This document shows positions 1 through 7,439 of a stretch of 9,416 bases of DNA, piece by piece. Position 1 is the stretch's first letter. Each line of letters begins with the position of its first letter. Both the position numbers and the translations under genes were made by a program. The notes under the pieces were generated by a model that was not told where the DNA came from, did no database searches, and saw nothing but the letters and a program-made list of their open reading frames with translations. This stretch comes from Chitinophagaceae bacterium (GTDB lineage: Bacteria > Bacteroidota > Bacteroidia > Chitinophagales > Chitinophagaceae), in contig JAJTCI010000070.1 in NCBI GenBank assembly GCA_021323155.1, forward strand, positions 1 through 9,416, read 5' to 3'.

Positions 1-915
1 GGTTTTAAACCGTACGGTTATGGCTGGCCATGGAGTGATTATGATGCCAGCTATATGCCTGAGCGCAGTTTTTTTCCCATCTATGGCAATGTCGCGACAT
101 TTTCAATAGTGAATGGCCAGCTAAACGTCTTGCCTCGGCGCTTCTTAAAAAACACGTGGTACTCAAAGAGCCAAGAAAGATTTCGCGTACAAAGGGAGCC
201 CGGTGAGAACAAGTTCCTGGCAACAGGTAACGGCAATGAAGGCAGCAAGATCGTAATCCCTTTTCTAACCCGGGGGGAGAAGATCGGCCTGAATCATTAT
301 TCCGCTAATACCAACGACAGCCTCCTATCCGATACCCTGGGCGTTAAGGTTACCTACGCGACAGCCGGGCGGCAATGGAAAAACAAGTATGCAGCCATAT
401 ATTCCCAACCCACCGACTCCCTCCTCAAGCCCATGATGCATCGCAGCGATAACTTCTTCGCGGAGCAATCATTACTCATGGTGAGCAATGAGATGCTGGG
501 TTATATGAGTGATACGAAGATCATCGATAGCCTGCTCAAAACCGATCTGAAAGACCTTCCACAGAAACCAAGATGGGTGGACGGCTCAGGCCTCAGCCGG
601 TACAATCTTTTCTCGCCAAACGACATGATTACCGTTCTAAACAAAATGAAGAATGAATTCAGCTGGGAACGCATCACCACCATACTGCCCACCGGTGGAG
701 AAGGAACGCTCGGCAGTTACTATCATGGCCTGAAGACCCGCATATTCGCCAAAACAGGAACGCTGAGCAATAACGTGGCTTTGAGCGGCTTCCTGGTTAC
801 GAGGCAAAACAAGACGTTCATCTTCTCCGTATTGGTGAATAATCATTCAGGGAATGTAACAGAGATACGGAAGGCGGTGGAGAAATTTTTGAGTGCCGTG
901 GCAGAGAAGTATTAG
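1..915 (+). CDS. dacB: D-alanyl-D-alanine carboxypeptidase/endopeptidase, PBP4 type (peptidase S13), 5'-truncated by window edge
   Basis: This is the C-terminal 304 residues of a low-molecular-weight penicillin-binding protein that trims the terminal D-Ala of murein stem peptides, or cuts cross-links, in the periplasm. The frame is open from base 1 (GFKPYGYGWPWSDYDASYMP), so the true start lies upstream. The ATG at 55 is internal, because the Gly/Trp-rich stretch before it matches the S13 family. Visible active-site motifs are SDN (445-453) and KTG (751-759). The family signature DGSGLSRYNLFSP is at 580-618. The SxxK motif with the catalytic Ser must lie before the window. S13 proteins are usually about 430-500 residues, so roughly a third is missing. 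The gene ends in TAG and converges on mutL 61 bases away; I see no clear terminator between them. The family call is firm. Whether it acts mainly as carboxypeptidase or endopeptidase cannot be read from sequence. Confidence 0.93.
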   Translation, partial: GFKPYGYGWPWSDYDASYMPERSFFPIYGNVATFSIVNGQLNVLPRRFLKNTWYSKSQERFRVQREPGENKFLATGNGNEGSKIVIPFLTRGEKIGLNHYSANTNDSLLSDTLGVKVTYATAGRQWKNKYAAIYSQPTDSLLKPMMHRSDNFFAEQSLLMVSNEMLGYMSDTKIIDSLLKTDLKDLPQKPRWVDGSGLSRYNLFSPNDMITVLNKMKNEFSWERITTILPTGGEGTLGSYYHGLKTRIFAKTGTLSNNVALSGFLVTRQNKTFIFSVLVNNHSGNVTEIRKAVEKFLSAVAEKY

Positions 916-976
916 GATCCGGTGGGCGCGGGGAAGATGCAAACTGCGCAAGAGATTTCTGTAACGGCCTACGCGC

Positions 977-2836
977 TTATCGCCCGAACATCCTGTCCAG
1001 GTAATCTTCCTTGAACTCCAGGTAAGTGGGGCTTCCGGTGGGCGTAACATTTGGCGTACTGCAGCGGAAAAGGTCTTCCACCAATGCCAGCATCTCCCTT
1101 TGACCCAGTTGCTGTCCTGCCTTGATAGACTGCTGTCGCGCCATGCAACGTACCAGTTTCTCTCTTTTAGAGAATTTCATCTCGCTGCTGAAGTGCTTGA
1201 ACTGTTCGATCAGTAATTCGATCGAGTGTTTTTCGTTGCCATGGATCACGTCGGCGGGGGTGCCCTGTATCACGAATGTATTTGTTCCGAACTCTTCTAT
1301 CTGGAAACCGATCACCCCCAGTTCCGGCATCAGGTCTTCCAGCAGCACCGCGTCGGCGGTCGCCAGTTCCATCGTCACCGGGAACAGGCTTTTCTGTGTT
1401 GGCATCTGTTTCCCGAAAGCGGTTTCACTGTACCTCTCATACAATATCCTTTCGTGTGCCAGTTGCTGGTGCACGAGCATAAACCCTTTCGTCGTAGCCG
1501 CGATGATATAGGTGTTGTGCAATTGTAAAAGAGGCGAATCCAGTAATGTTGCCTGGAACTTATTCACCTGGCTTCCGAGGCTTTGAAAGTTGCCAGTGGA
1601 CTGTATGTATTGCTCTTGTTTCGCATCGCTCGGCTGCGAACTGCCACTACCGGTAAAGAAATTCTTCCAGTGCTTCAGTTCGCTTTTTTCATTCGGGTCG
1701 ATGGCATGGGCCTGGTTCTTTTGGGAAAACGTTTTATATAAAGAAGAACCGGAGGTGGCTTCCTGTTTGTCTGAAGTGAAGGGCTTGCTCACGGCATCGA
1801 GTGATTGGATCTCCGCGTTCAGGCTGAAATCAAGGGAAGGTGCGATGCTGAATTGTGCAAGCGCATGCTTCACCGCGGCCTGCACAAACGCATATACGAT
1901 CTTTTCATCCTCGAATTTGATCTCCTGCTTGGTTGGGTGCACGTTGATGTCAACCTGTGATGGATCAAGGTCAATAAAGAGCACATAAGCCGGGAAACTG
2001 TCTTTCGCGATCATGTCTTCAAAAGCGCTCATCACGGCGTGGTTCAGGTAAGGGCTGCGTATGAAACGGTTGTTGACAAAGAAATACTGGTCGCCGCGCG
2101 TTTTCCTCGCCGTTTCCGGTTTCCCAACGAATCCATGAATGATCATGTAATCGGTGTCTTCACGGACCGCAACCATTTTTGCATTATACTGGTTCCCCAG
2201 CAGTTGCAGGATGCGTTGTTTCAGCGTGCCTGCCTCCAGGTGAAACACCTGCTGTCCATTGCTCGTGAGCGAAAAGAATACACCCGGGAAAGCCATCGCT
2301 ACGCGGATGAATTCATCCACGATATGGCGCATCTCGGCAGCGTTGCTCTTCAGAAAATTTCTTCGCGCCGGCACATTGAAGAACAGGTTCTTCATGCTGA
2401 TGCTGGTCCCGGCATTAGCGCTGCAGGGCTCCTGTTTTTTCACCACGCTGTTTTCGATCTCTATATAGGTACCCAGTTCTTCGCCCGGCATCCGCGAACG
2501 CAGTTCTACCTGCGCAACAGCCGCTATAGAGGCAAGGGCTTCACCGCGGAAACCCATTGTCTTGATGCGAAACAGGTCGTCAATGTCTTTTATCTTGCTG
2601 GTGGCGTGGCGTTCGAAGCACATCCTTGCATCCGTCTCGCTCATGCCCTTACCGTTATCGATCACCTGGATCAGCGCCTTGCCTGCATCATTAACAATTA
2701 ATTTAATCTCCGTGGCGCCGGCGTCTACGGCGTTTTCAAGTAGCTCTTTTACAGCACTTGCAGGCCGCTGGATCACCTCGCCAGCAGCGATCTGGTTGGC
2801 AATATTGTCTGTAAGTAATTGTATAATATCAGCCAC
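977..2836 (-). CDS. mutL: DNA mismatch repair protein MutL
   Basis: This 619-residue MutL is the ATPase that couples MutS mismatch recognition to strand removal. I chose the GTG start at 2836, giving VADIIQLLTDNIANQIAAGE, which matches the usual MutL N-terminus. An in-frame TTG at 2869 would add 11 residues with no family counterpart. The GHKL ATPase motifs are intact: ELLEN (E31 and N35), DNGKGM (60-65) and GFRGEAL (95-101). The S5-fold segment contains VDINVHPTKQEIKF, the usual end of the N-terminal half. A polar linker follows, then the C-terminal dimerisation domain. There the endonuclease motif DQHAxxExxxxE reads HQQLAHERILYE (456-467), the ACR region reads MAR, and CPHGRP reads TPTGSP (598-603). 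The final residues FGR fit the FxR motif. The nuclease metal site therefore looks degenerate. The gene is divergent from the lipoprotein gene and convergent with dacB. Confidence 0.96.
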   Translation of the reverse strand: MADIIQLLTDNIANQIAAGEVIQRPASAVKELLENAVDAGATEIKLIVNDAGKALIQVIDNGKGMSETDARMCFERHATSKIKDIDDLFRIKTMGFRGEALASIAAVAQVELRSRMPGEELGTYIEIENSVVKKQEPCSANAGTSISMKNLFFNVPARRNFLKSNAAEMRHIVDEFIRVAMAFPGVFFSLTSNGQQVFHLEAGTLKQRILQLLGNQYNAKMVAVREDTDYMIIHGFVGKPETARKTRGDQYFFVNNRFIRSPYLNHAVMSAFEDMIAKDSFPAYVLFIDLDPSQVDINVHPTKQEIKFEDEKIVYAFVQAAVKHALAQFSIAPSLDFSLNAEIQSLDAVSKPFTSDKQEATSGSSLYKTFSQKNQAHAIDPNEKSELKHWKNFFTGSGSSQPSDAKQEQYIQSTGNFQSLGSQVNKFQATLLDSPLLQLHNTYIIAATTKGFMLVHQQLAHERILYERYSETAFGKQMPTQKSLFPVTMELATADAVLLEDLMPELGVIGFQIEEFGTNTFVIQGTPADVIHGNEKHSIELLIEQFKHFSSEMKFSKREKLVRCMARQQSIKAGQQLGQREMLALVEDLFRCSTPNVTPTGSPTYLEFKEDYLDRMFGR

Positions 2837-2949
2837 TTTTCCGTCTTTGAGTCGGTAAAAATAGCCCAATTACCCTTGAGGCCGTTTTTATTAACCCGTA
2901 TTTAAGTTGCGAAATTTAAGCCAGGGCATTACTTTACCATCCAATTGAA

Positions 2950-3555
2950 ATGACAATGAAATTTAGTGCAGCACTGTTTTTCGGCCTTTCGGCGATAGCG
3001 TTCGTTTCCTGCCAGAAAGCCGCCGAGAATATTAAAGACCGCTTTGGCGCCAATGCGCCTGCCGACCAGGTGGTCGAACACTTTATCGCCAAGGGGGCGC
3101 ATAGTTCCGATAAGAATAGTTACCGGCCAGTGAATACCACCGAAATGAAATTCGTGGTTCGTTTTGACAGCTCGGCGATCTACCAGACAGTAACGCCCGA
3201 TAACCAGCTTGACATAAATAAGCTCTATGGATTTGCCGATAACAACCAGGAGCACCACCTCAATAGCGCCCGTATCGGGTGGAGATGGTACAACAATTCC
3301 CTTCAACTCTTTGCCTATGTGTACAACAACGGTGTTGAGAAAGATAAATTAATAACGGCCGTGCCTCTTGGCCAGGACATCAACTGTAGTCTGAAAGTGA
3401 GCGGGAACCAGTATATAATTACAGCCAACGGCGTCCAGGTTACCATGGAACGCACCGCGACCACCGAGACTGCCGTCGGGTACCAGCTATATCCTTACTT
3501 CGGCGGTGATGAAGTAGCGCCGCAGGATATCCGCATCAGGATAAAAGACCTTTAA
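2950..3555 (+). CDS. Lipoprotein of unknown function
   Basis: This is a 201-residue protein that I do not recognise as a named family. The N-terminus (Met-Thr-Met-Lys, a hydrophobic run, then FVSC|QK) is a signal peptide with a lipobox-like end. Cys21 is the probable lipidated residue, so the mature protein should be anchored in the inner or outer membrane. The ATG at 2956 (Met3) is an equally plausible start; no Shine-Dalgarno is visible for either, which is common in Bacteroidota. The rest is rich in alternating hydrophobic/polar, Tyr- and Asn-containing stretches (for example RIGWRWYNNSLQLFAYVYNN) and ends in YPYFGGDEVAPQDIRIRIK. This suggests a beta-sandwich or jelly-roll domain, but that is inference from pattern only. 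The gene is monocistronic, between divergent mutL and its own terminator at 3576. It has no catalytic signature I can name. Confidence 0.82.
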   Translation: MTMKFSAALFFGLSAIAFVSCQKAAENIKDRFGANAPADQVVEHFIAKGAHSSDKNSYRPVNTTEMKFVVRFDSSAIYQTVTPDNQLDINKLYGFADNNQEHHLNSARIGWRWYNNSLQLFAYVYNNGVEKDKLITAVPLGQDINCSLKVSGNQYIITANGVQVTMERTATTETAVGYQLYPYFGGDEVAPQDIRIRIKDL

Positions 3556-3575
3556 TAGATTTTCGGTTTATAATG

Positions 3576-3603
3576 GAGCAGCACACCCCGTGCTGCTCTT
3601 TTT
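3576..3603 (+). terminator. Intrinsic terminator after the lipoprotein gene
   Basis: A perfect 9-bp stem, GAGCAGCAC (3576-3584) paired with GTGCTGCTC (3590-3598), encloses the 5-base loop ACCCC. It is followed directly by TTTTT (3599-3603). It lies 20 bases after the lipoprotein stop codon and isolates that gene from the downstream GH3 gene. Confidence 0.9.
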
Positions 3604-3689
3604 GTTTATGGTACCGGGGCGAGTTTTCAGCTTCTTATGAATCAGGCGCGGGAATAATATATTAACTTGCTCTATCGTAAGTGTTGTAT

Positions 3690-6590
3690 ATGAAAAAGCT
3701 CCTTATCATTTCTTTTACGCTTGTCTGCGTTTCTGCTTCTGCCCAGGATTTTTATAAGAAAACACCCCAGGCTGTACAATGGGTGGACAGCGTGTTCAAT
3801 ACGCTCACTGCCGAACAGAAGGTTGCGCAGTTGATGATCATCCGGGCGCACAGCAACCTCGGCCCGGATCATGTGAAACAGGTAACGAATCTTATTGAGA
3901 AATATAATGTTGGCGGACTCTGTTTCTTCCAGGGTGGACCCGTGCGGCAGGCGAATCTCACCAATTTTTACCAACAGATCGCGAAGACGCCGTTGATGGT
4001 TTGTATCGATGGCGAGTGGGGCCTGGGGATGCGGCTCGACAGTGTGATCAGTTTCCAGCGCCACCTGATGATGGGGGCGATGCCCGATGCTGCCGTGGTG
4101 TATGAATTCGGGAGAGCCGTCGGTGAGCAATGTAAACGCATCGGCATTCATGTGAACTACGCGCCGGTAGTGGATATCAATAACAACCCCGACAACCCGG
4201 TGATCAACGACCGCAGCTTTGGCGAAGACAAATATAAAGTGGCGTTAATGGGCGTGCAGTATATGAAAGGCATGCAGGACGTTGGCGTGATGGCTACAGC
4301 GAAACACTTCCCCGGGCATGGTGATGTGGCGGTTGATTCGCATTACGATCTCCCGATCATCAACAAAACAAAGGAACAGCTCGATTCACTTGAATTATAC
4401 CCCTTTCGCGAGTTGATCAAAGCCGGTGTTGGAAGCATGATGGTGGCCCATCTGTATATCCCGTCTATTGACACAACAGCCAACCAGGCAACTTCCTTGT
4501 CATATCGAAATGTAACCATGCTGCTGAGGGAGGAACTTGGATTTGAAGGGATCACCTTTACCGACGCACTGGAAATGCAGGGGGTGACGAAATTCTACCC
4601 TGCTGGCGAGGCCTCAGTACAATCTTTGATCGCCGGGAATGATATGCTTTGCCTGCCTGGCGATGTTCCCGGTAGCATCGCAAAGATCCTGTCATCGATC
4701 GAGGGCGGTAAGTTATCATGGGCCGATCTCAACGCGCGGGTGAAAAAGATATTACTGGCGAAATACCATCTCGGGCTCAACAATGTTCAGCCAATTGAAA
4801 CCAGGAACCTGGTAGCAGACCTCAACGCATCAACGAATGCGATCAAAACAAAGATCGCGCGGGATGCCCTTACGCTCGTAAGCCAGTCCAACCCTTCCAT
4901 CCTGCCTTTAGAAGGTAAGCGGAATGTCCTTTACATCGGCATCGGTGCCAATAGCAACAACGCTTTTGCAAAAAAGGTAAAAAAAGAGTTTAAATCCACT
5001 AATGTTTTTGTCTCGCATAAAGATAGCGGGCTATCGCAGGTAAAGGCTGCTTTGCAGAAACAGTACCGCACGGTGATCATCGGTTTGCATAACTATAGTC
5101 GCCGTCCTGCGAATAATTTTGGGCTGAGCAAAGAAATTGTCAGGTTGTTGGAGTCGGTTTCGCAGATGGACAACACGATCATCTTCGCGTTTGGCAATCC
5201 TTACGCGATCAAAAATTTCAGCGGTGCAAAGAATCTTGTGGCTTGTTATGAAGATGACGAGCAGACGCACCAGGCCGCCTTCGAATTATTGGATGGTGAC
5301 CTGACCGCAAAGGGAAAGCTTCCCGTAACAGTAACAGATCGCCTTAGGTTCGGATCGGGTATTACGACCAATCATTATTTTCCCTATGCGCAGCCGGTCG
5401 ATGTAGGCCTCAGTAATTCAATGGAAGCTGCGATCGATTCCATAGCGAACGATGGCATCGCGAAAGGCGCAATGCCCGGTGCGGTTGTGTTAGTAGCCAA
5501 AGACGGTAAGGTGGTACACCACAAAGCCTACGGGTACTTCGATTACGATAAGAAGGAGCCGGTTACCAGGGAATCGGTATACGACCTTGCCTCTGTTACC
5601 AAGATAACGGCTACCACGATGGCGATAATGAAGCTTTACCAGGAGAATAAACTTGAACTGGGTGACGAACTGCAGGATCACCTGGAATGGACAAAAGGAA
5701 CGGATAAAGCGGATCTTACGATAAAAGAGATACTCTTGCACCAGGGCGGGCTGGTACCATTCATACCTTTTTACCGTGAGACCATCGACTCTGCCGGCAA
5801 GCCGCTTGACGTACTCTACCGCACTACACCCGTGGATGGATTTGACATCCGCGTGGCCGAGGACTTATACCTGAGAAATGATTGGCAGGACACGATTCGC
5901 CGACGCATTCTTAACAGTAAGCTCACTGAAAAGAATAAATACGTTTACAGCGATAACGATTTTATTTTCCTGGGTGAGATCATCGCGCAGGTAACCGGGA
6001 TGCCGCTGGATCAATACGTGCGAGAAACCTTTTACCTCCCTTTGCGTATGATGAGCACCACCTACAAACCGCGGGAACACATGCCTGTCAATCAACTGGT
6101 GCCAACAGAAAAAGAGAATCATTTTCGCCGGCAATTGATCCGTGGTGATGTGCACGACGAAGGCGCCTCCCTTTTCGGTGGTGTTGCCGGGCATGCGGGA
6201 CTTTTCAGCAATGCCTACGACCTTGCACAGATCTATCAATTGATGCTGGATAAGGGTGAGCTCGATGCGATAGACGTAGATCTTTTTAGAAAGAAAACCA
6301 TCAAAAAATTCACGGCTTACCAAAGCAAGGTGAGCAGGAGAGGTTATGGCTTCGACAAACCGGAGAAAGATAACGCCACGAGAAAGGACGCTTACCCGTC
6401 CCGGAGCGTTTCACCGAAAACCTTTGGACATACCGGTTTTACAGGTATTTGCGTTTGGGTTGACCCGGAACAAGACCTTATCTACATCTTCCTTTCTAAT
6501 CGCGTCACTCCCACAAGGAATAATAACAAACTGGGACAGCTGGGCATCCGCCCCAATATCCAGGAGGCGATCTACCGGGCGATCATGTAA
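3690..6590 (+). CDS. Secreted bifunctional GH3 beta-N-acetylglucosaminidase (NagZ-like) / beta-lactamase-fold serine hydrolase fusion
   Basis: This 966-residue exported enzyme starts at ATG 3690 with signal peptide MKKLLIISFTLVCVSASA, cleaved before QDF. An upstream in-frame GTG (3681) adds only three residues before the Met-Lys-Lys start and is less likely. Residues about 25-360 form a GH3 catalytic domain. KHFPGHGD (205-212) is followed by DSH (216-218), the Asp-His dyad typical of NagZ-type N-acetylglucosaminidases, and D292 in TDALEM is the expected nucleophile. A GH3 C-terminal-like domain follows (about 385-570). Residues about 590-966 are a PF00144 beta-lactamase/esterase-type domain with SVTK (635-638), YSD (753-755) and HTG (914-916), plus GGVAGHAGLFS typical of the family. 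In Bacillus subtilis, NagZ and the PF00144 amidase AmiE are separate neighbouring proteins acting in turn on muropeptides. I infer a similar coupled periplasmic murein-turnover role. The serine-hydrolase half could instead be an esterase or peptidase. Confidence 0.92.
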   Translation: MKKLLIISFTLVCVSASAQDFYKKTPQAVQWVDSVFNTLTAEQKVAQLMIIRAHSNLGPDHVKQVTNLIEKYNVGGLCFFQGGPVRQANLTNFYQQIAKTPLMVCIDGEWGLGMRLDSVISFQRHLMMGAMPDAAVVYEFGRAVGEQCKRIGIHVNYAPVVDINNNPDNPVINDRSFGEDKYKVALMGVQYMKGMQDVGVMATAKHFPGHGDVAVDSHYDLPIINKTKEQLDSLELYPFRELIKAGVGSMMVAHLYIPSIDTTANQATSLSYRNVTMLLREELGFEGITFTDALEMQGVTKFYPAGEASVQSLIAGNDMLCLPGDVPGSIAKILSSIEGGKLSWADLNARVKKILLAKYHLGLNNVQPIETRNLVADLNASTNAIKTKIARDALTLVSQSNPSILPLEGKRNVLYIGIGANSNNAFAKKVKKEFKSTNVFVSHKDSGLSQVKAALQKQYRTVIIGLHNYSRRPANNFGLSKEIVRLLESVSQMDNTIIFAFGNPYAIKNFSGAKNLVACYEDDEQTHQAAFELLDGDLTAKGKLPVTVTDRLRFGSGITTNHYFPYAQPVDVGLSNSMEAAIDSIANDGIAKGAMPGAVVLVAKDGKVVHHKAYGYFDYDKKEPVTRESVYDLASVTKITATTMAIMKLYQENKLELGDELQDHLEWTKGTDKADLTIKEILLHQGGLVPFIPFYRETIDSAGKPLDVLYRTTPVDGFDIRVAEDLYLRNDWQDTIRRRILNSKLTEKNKYVYSDNDFIFLGEIIAQVTGMPLDQYVRETFYLPLRMMSTTYKPREHMPVNQLVPTEKENHFRRQLIRGDVHDEGASLFGGVAGHAGLFSNAYDLAQIYQLMLDKGELDAIDVDLFRKKTIKKFTAYQSKVSRRGYGFDKPEKDNATRKDAYPSRSVSPKTFGHTGFTGICVWVDPEQDLIYIFLSNRVTPTRNNNKLGQLGIRPNIQEAIYRAIM

Positions 6591-6591
6591 T

Positions 6592-6619
6592 AAAAAAAGC
6601 CATGAGGTTGTCATGGCTT
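6592..6619 (-). terminator. Hairpin terminator between convergent genes, strongest for the minus strand
   Basis: A 9-bp perfect stem, AAGCCATGA (6597-6605) paired with TCATGGCTT (6611-6619), has the 5-base loop GGTTG. Read on the minus strand it runs into seven T (complement of A 6592-6598, two of them in the stem), a good intrinsic terminator for the outer membrane protein gene ending at 6639. On the plus strand it lies just after the GH3 stop at 6590 but is followed only by GATAAATTTTC. It may therefore stop the GH3 transcript less efficiently. Confidence 0.85.
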
Positions 6620-6638
6620 GATAAATTTTCTATGTTGC

Positions 6639-7361
6639 TTACAGTTGAACGCCGAGTGAAATACTCCAAACGCGGTGTTTGTTCTGATCGTTATTGTTTG
6701 CTTCGTTGGAACCAATTTTTGCGAGCCCCATTCCATAGTTCACACCGATCATGATCTTGCCTGATTCAAACCCGGCGAGGCCGTTGGCACCATAATCAAA
6801 CCGGCGGAGTTTATTTACACTCGCGTCTTCTTGTCCTGAAGTAGCAGGATCGTCATTGTTGAACAGGATGTCTTTTTCATAACTGCTGGTGATACCGAGC
6901 AGCTTTTGCTCGCCCGAAGTTTTACCCGCGATGCCCATTGCTACATAAGGTCCCGCGCCGAAATAAAGGCGGCTATCGTTTCCGAAAGGCACTTTGAAAA
7001 CAAAGTTGGCTGGCAGCTCGAGGTAAATTGGGTTCGTTTTCACCTTGTAGTAATTGTCGTTGAGATTACTGGTGGTGTAGATCTCCGTCTTGGAACCCTT
7101 TCCATTCAGTAACAAACCCAGTTGAAAAGAAAATGCGTCACCAACAGGAAGATCGGCGATCATACCCGCATGAAAAGTTGTCAGCATATTGGCCTCGTCC
7201 ACCCTTCCGTCGGTAGTAGTTGAAATATTGGCGAGATTAAGTCCCAATTTCAGGTACAACCCGCCTGGGTTTGGCTTTGCTGATGGTGAATTGATCGTAG
7301 GCTGCGCCTTAGCGGCAAAAGTGAATACTAGCAGGACAGCAGCAACAAGATACTTTCTCAT
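6639..7361 (-). CDS. Outer membrane beta-barrel protein, PorT-like family
   Basis: This 240-residue protein starts at ATG 7361 with MRKYLVAAVLLVFTFAAKAQ, a type I signal peptide cleaved after AKA. An in-frame TTG at 7400 would put 13 non-signal residues before it and is rejected. A possible Shine-Dalgarno, AGGGAG (complement of 7375-7380), sits 13 bases upstream, rather far. The mature chain shows the alternating strand pattern and Gly/aromatic turns of the small barrel family PF13568: YLKLGLNLANIS near the start, FQLGLLLNGKGS, IYLELPANFVFKVPFG, LYFGAGPYVAMG, and a C-terminal strand ending in Leu (VWSISLGVQL). Such proteins are abundant in Bacteroidota and mostly of unknown function. It lies downstream of ricT on the same strand with a 78-base gap, so read-through from ricT is possible. 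Its transcript should end at the hairpin at 6592-6619. Confidence 0.9.
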   Translation of the reverse strand: MRKYLVAAVLLVFTFAAKAQPTINSPSAKPNPGGLYLKLGLNLANISTTTDGRVDEANMLTTFHAGMIADLPVGDAFSFQLGLLLNGKGSKTEIYTTSNLNDNYYKVKTNPIYLELPANFVFKVPFGNDSRLYFGAGPYVAMGIAGKTSGEQKLLGITSSYEKDILFNNDDPATSGQEDASVNKLRRFDYGANGLAGFESGKIMIGVNYGMGLAKIGSNEANNNDQNKHRVWSISLGVQL

Positions 7362-7439
7362 AAAAATTGCTTTACTCCCTGATTTCCAAAACAATGCCAA
7401 AAGTCGCTTGAGTATCCGTACCAGCGCAAGCGCATGTCC

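Noticed and set aside
916..976. Terminator between dacB and mutL
   Set aside because: No stem with an adjacent T-tract could be found on either strand in these 61 bases.
2039..2701. 220-codon plus-strand frame inside mutL
   Set aside because: It is antisense to the conserved MutL ATPase domain and has no family resemblance.
2837..2869. TTG start for mutL, 11 codons upstream of GTG 2836
   Set aside because: Family N-termini begin at the ADIIQLL stretch; the extra residues have no counterpart.
2876..2906. Promoter for the lipoprotein gene (TTG, 20 bases, TATTTAAG)
   Set aside because: Two mismatches in the fixed bases of TAnnTTTG, and an equally weak alternative at 2907-2937; too uncertain to list.
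7362..7400. TTG start giving a 253-residue beta-barrel protein
   Set aside because: It would place 13 residues before a complete signal peptide that has its own ATG at 7361.
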